From NCBI GenBank assembly GCA_016764135.1, contig JAESSL010000429.1, forward strand, positions 1 through 5,621: 5,621 bases of DNA, written 5' to 3'. The position numbers and the translations under genes were made by a program. This DNA is from Alphaproteobacteria bacterium (GTDB taxonomy: Bacteria; Pseudomonadota; Alphaproteobacteria; UBA8366; GCA-2717185). Shown here piece after piece: positions 5,526 to 5,621 of this stretch (position 1 is the stretch's first letter; the number at the start of each line of letters is the position of its first letter). Below the pieces are notes generated by a model. That model was not told where the DNA came from and did no database searches. It worked only from the letters and a program-made list of their open reading frames with translations.

Positions 5526-5621
5526 CGTCCTGCTCGATATCGTCAGCTGGATCTTAATCCTCAGCGGGACCTTTTTCATCGTCACCGGCGCTATCGGGCT
5601 GGTGCGCCTGCCCGATGTCTA
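5518..5621 (+). CDS. mrpG: Mrp-type Na+/H+ antiporter subunit G, N-terminal part only
   Basis: The first 34 codons of a MrpG (MnhG/PhaG) subunit are present; the rest lies beyond the right edge. The reading frame begins MIDVLLDIVSW, continues through a hydrophobic segment (about 5-27) and reaches GLVRLPDV, which matches the G-x-x-R-x-PDv-y motif following the first membrane helix in this family. The ATG at 5518 overlaps the end of mrpF by 8 bases, with GGCGGGG upstream as a plausible ribosome binding site. By family it is a small membrane subunit of the antiporter complex. The family protein is usually around 100-120 residues, so about a third is visible. Confidence 0.9.
   Translation, partial: MIDVLLDIVSWILILSGTFFIVTGAIGLVRLPDV

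Overview
The window looks like chromosomal DNA from an alphaproteobacterium. Codon use is moderately GC-rich and uniform, spacing is compact, a form II CO-dehydrogenase-type molybdenum hydroxylase operon is present, and the MrpE/F/G proteins are of the type common in alphaproteobacteria. The taxonomic call is inference. I see no tRNA, rRNA, insertion sequence, CRISPR array or attachment site.

Left part (1-2738, all on the minus strand), in transcription order: coxG (membrane-anchored SRPBCC protein), coxS (two [2Fe-2S] clusters), and the N-terminal 430 residues of coxL (molybdopterin catalytic subunit), which runs off the left edge. The large subunit carries AYRGAGR rather than AYRCSFR, so it is a form II enzyme without the copper-binding cysteine of proven aerobic CO dehydrogenases. 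Its substrate may not be CO. The gaps between the three genes (184 and 123 bases) are unusually wide and hold small hairpins and repeats.

Middle (2739-3487): a regulatory-looking interval lies between coxG and a plus-strand gene for a Panacea/SocA-like (DUF4065) protein. It holds three AACAGG repeats, a terminator-like hairpin facing coxG, and a 21-codon reading frame. That short frame has a strong ribosome binding site folded into a hairpin, and its stop codon overlaps the ribosome binding site of the Panacea gene. Panacea proteins usually act as antitoxins; no ordinary toxin gene is next to this one.

Right part (3512-5621): a ChaN/DUF399-type lipoprotein gene on the minus strand converges on the Panacea gene and diverges from an operon starting mrpE-mrpF-mrpG (small subunits of an Mrp-type Na+/H+ antiporter). 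These three overlap one another and continue past the right edge. Two tandem stem-loops, one long, lie in the probable mrpE leader.

The proteins belong to known families. The least explained signals are the short leader frame in front of the orphan Panacea gene and the structured leader of the antiporter operon.
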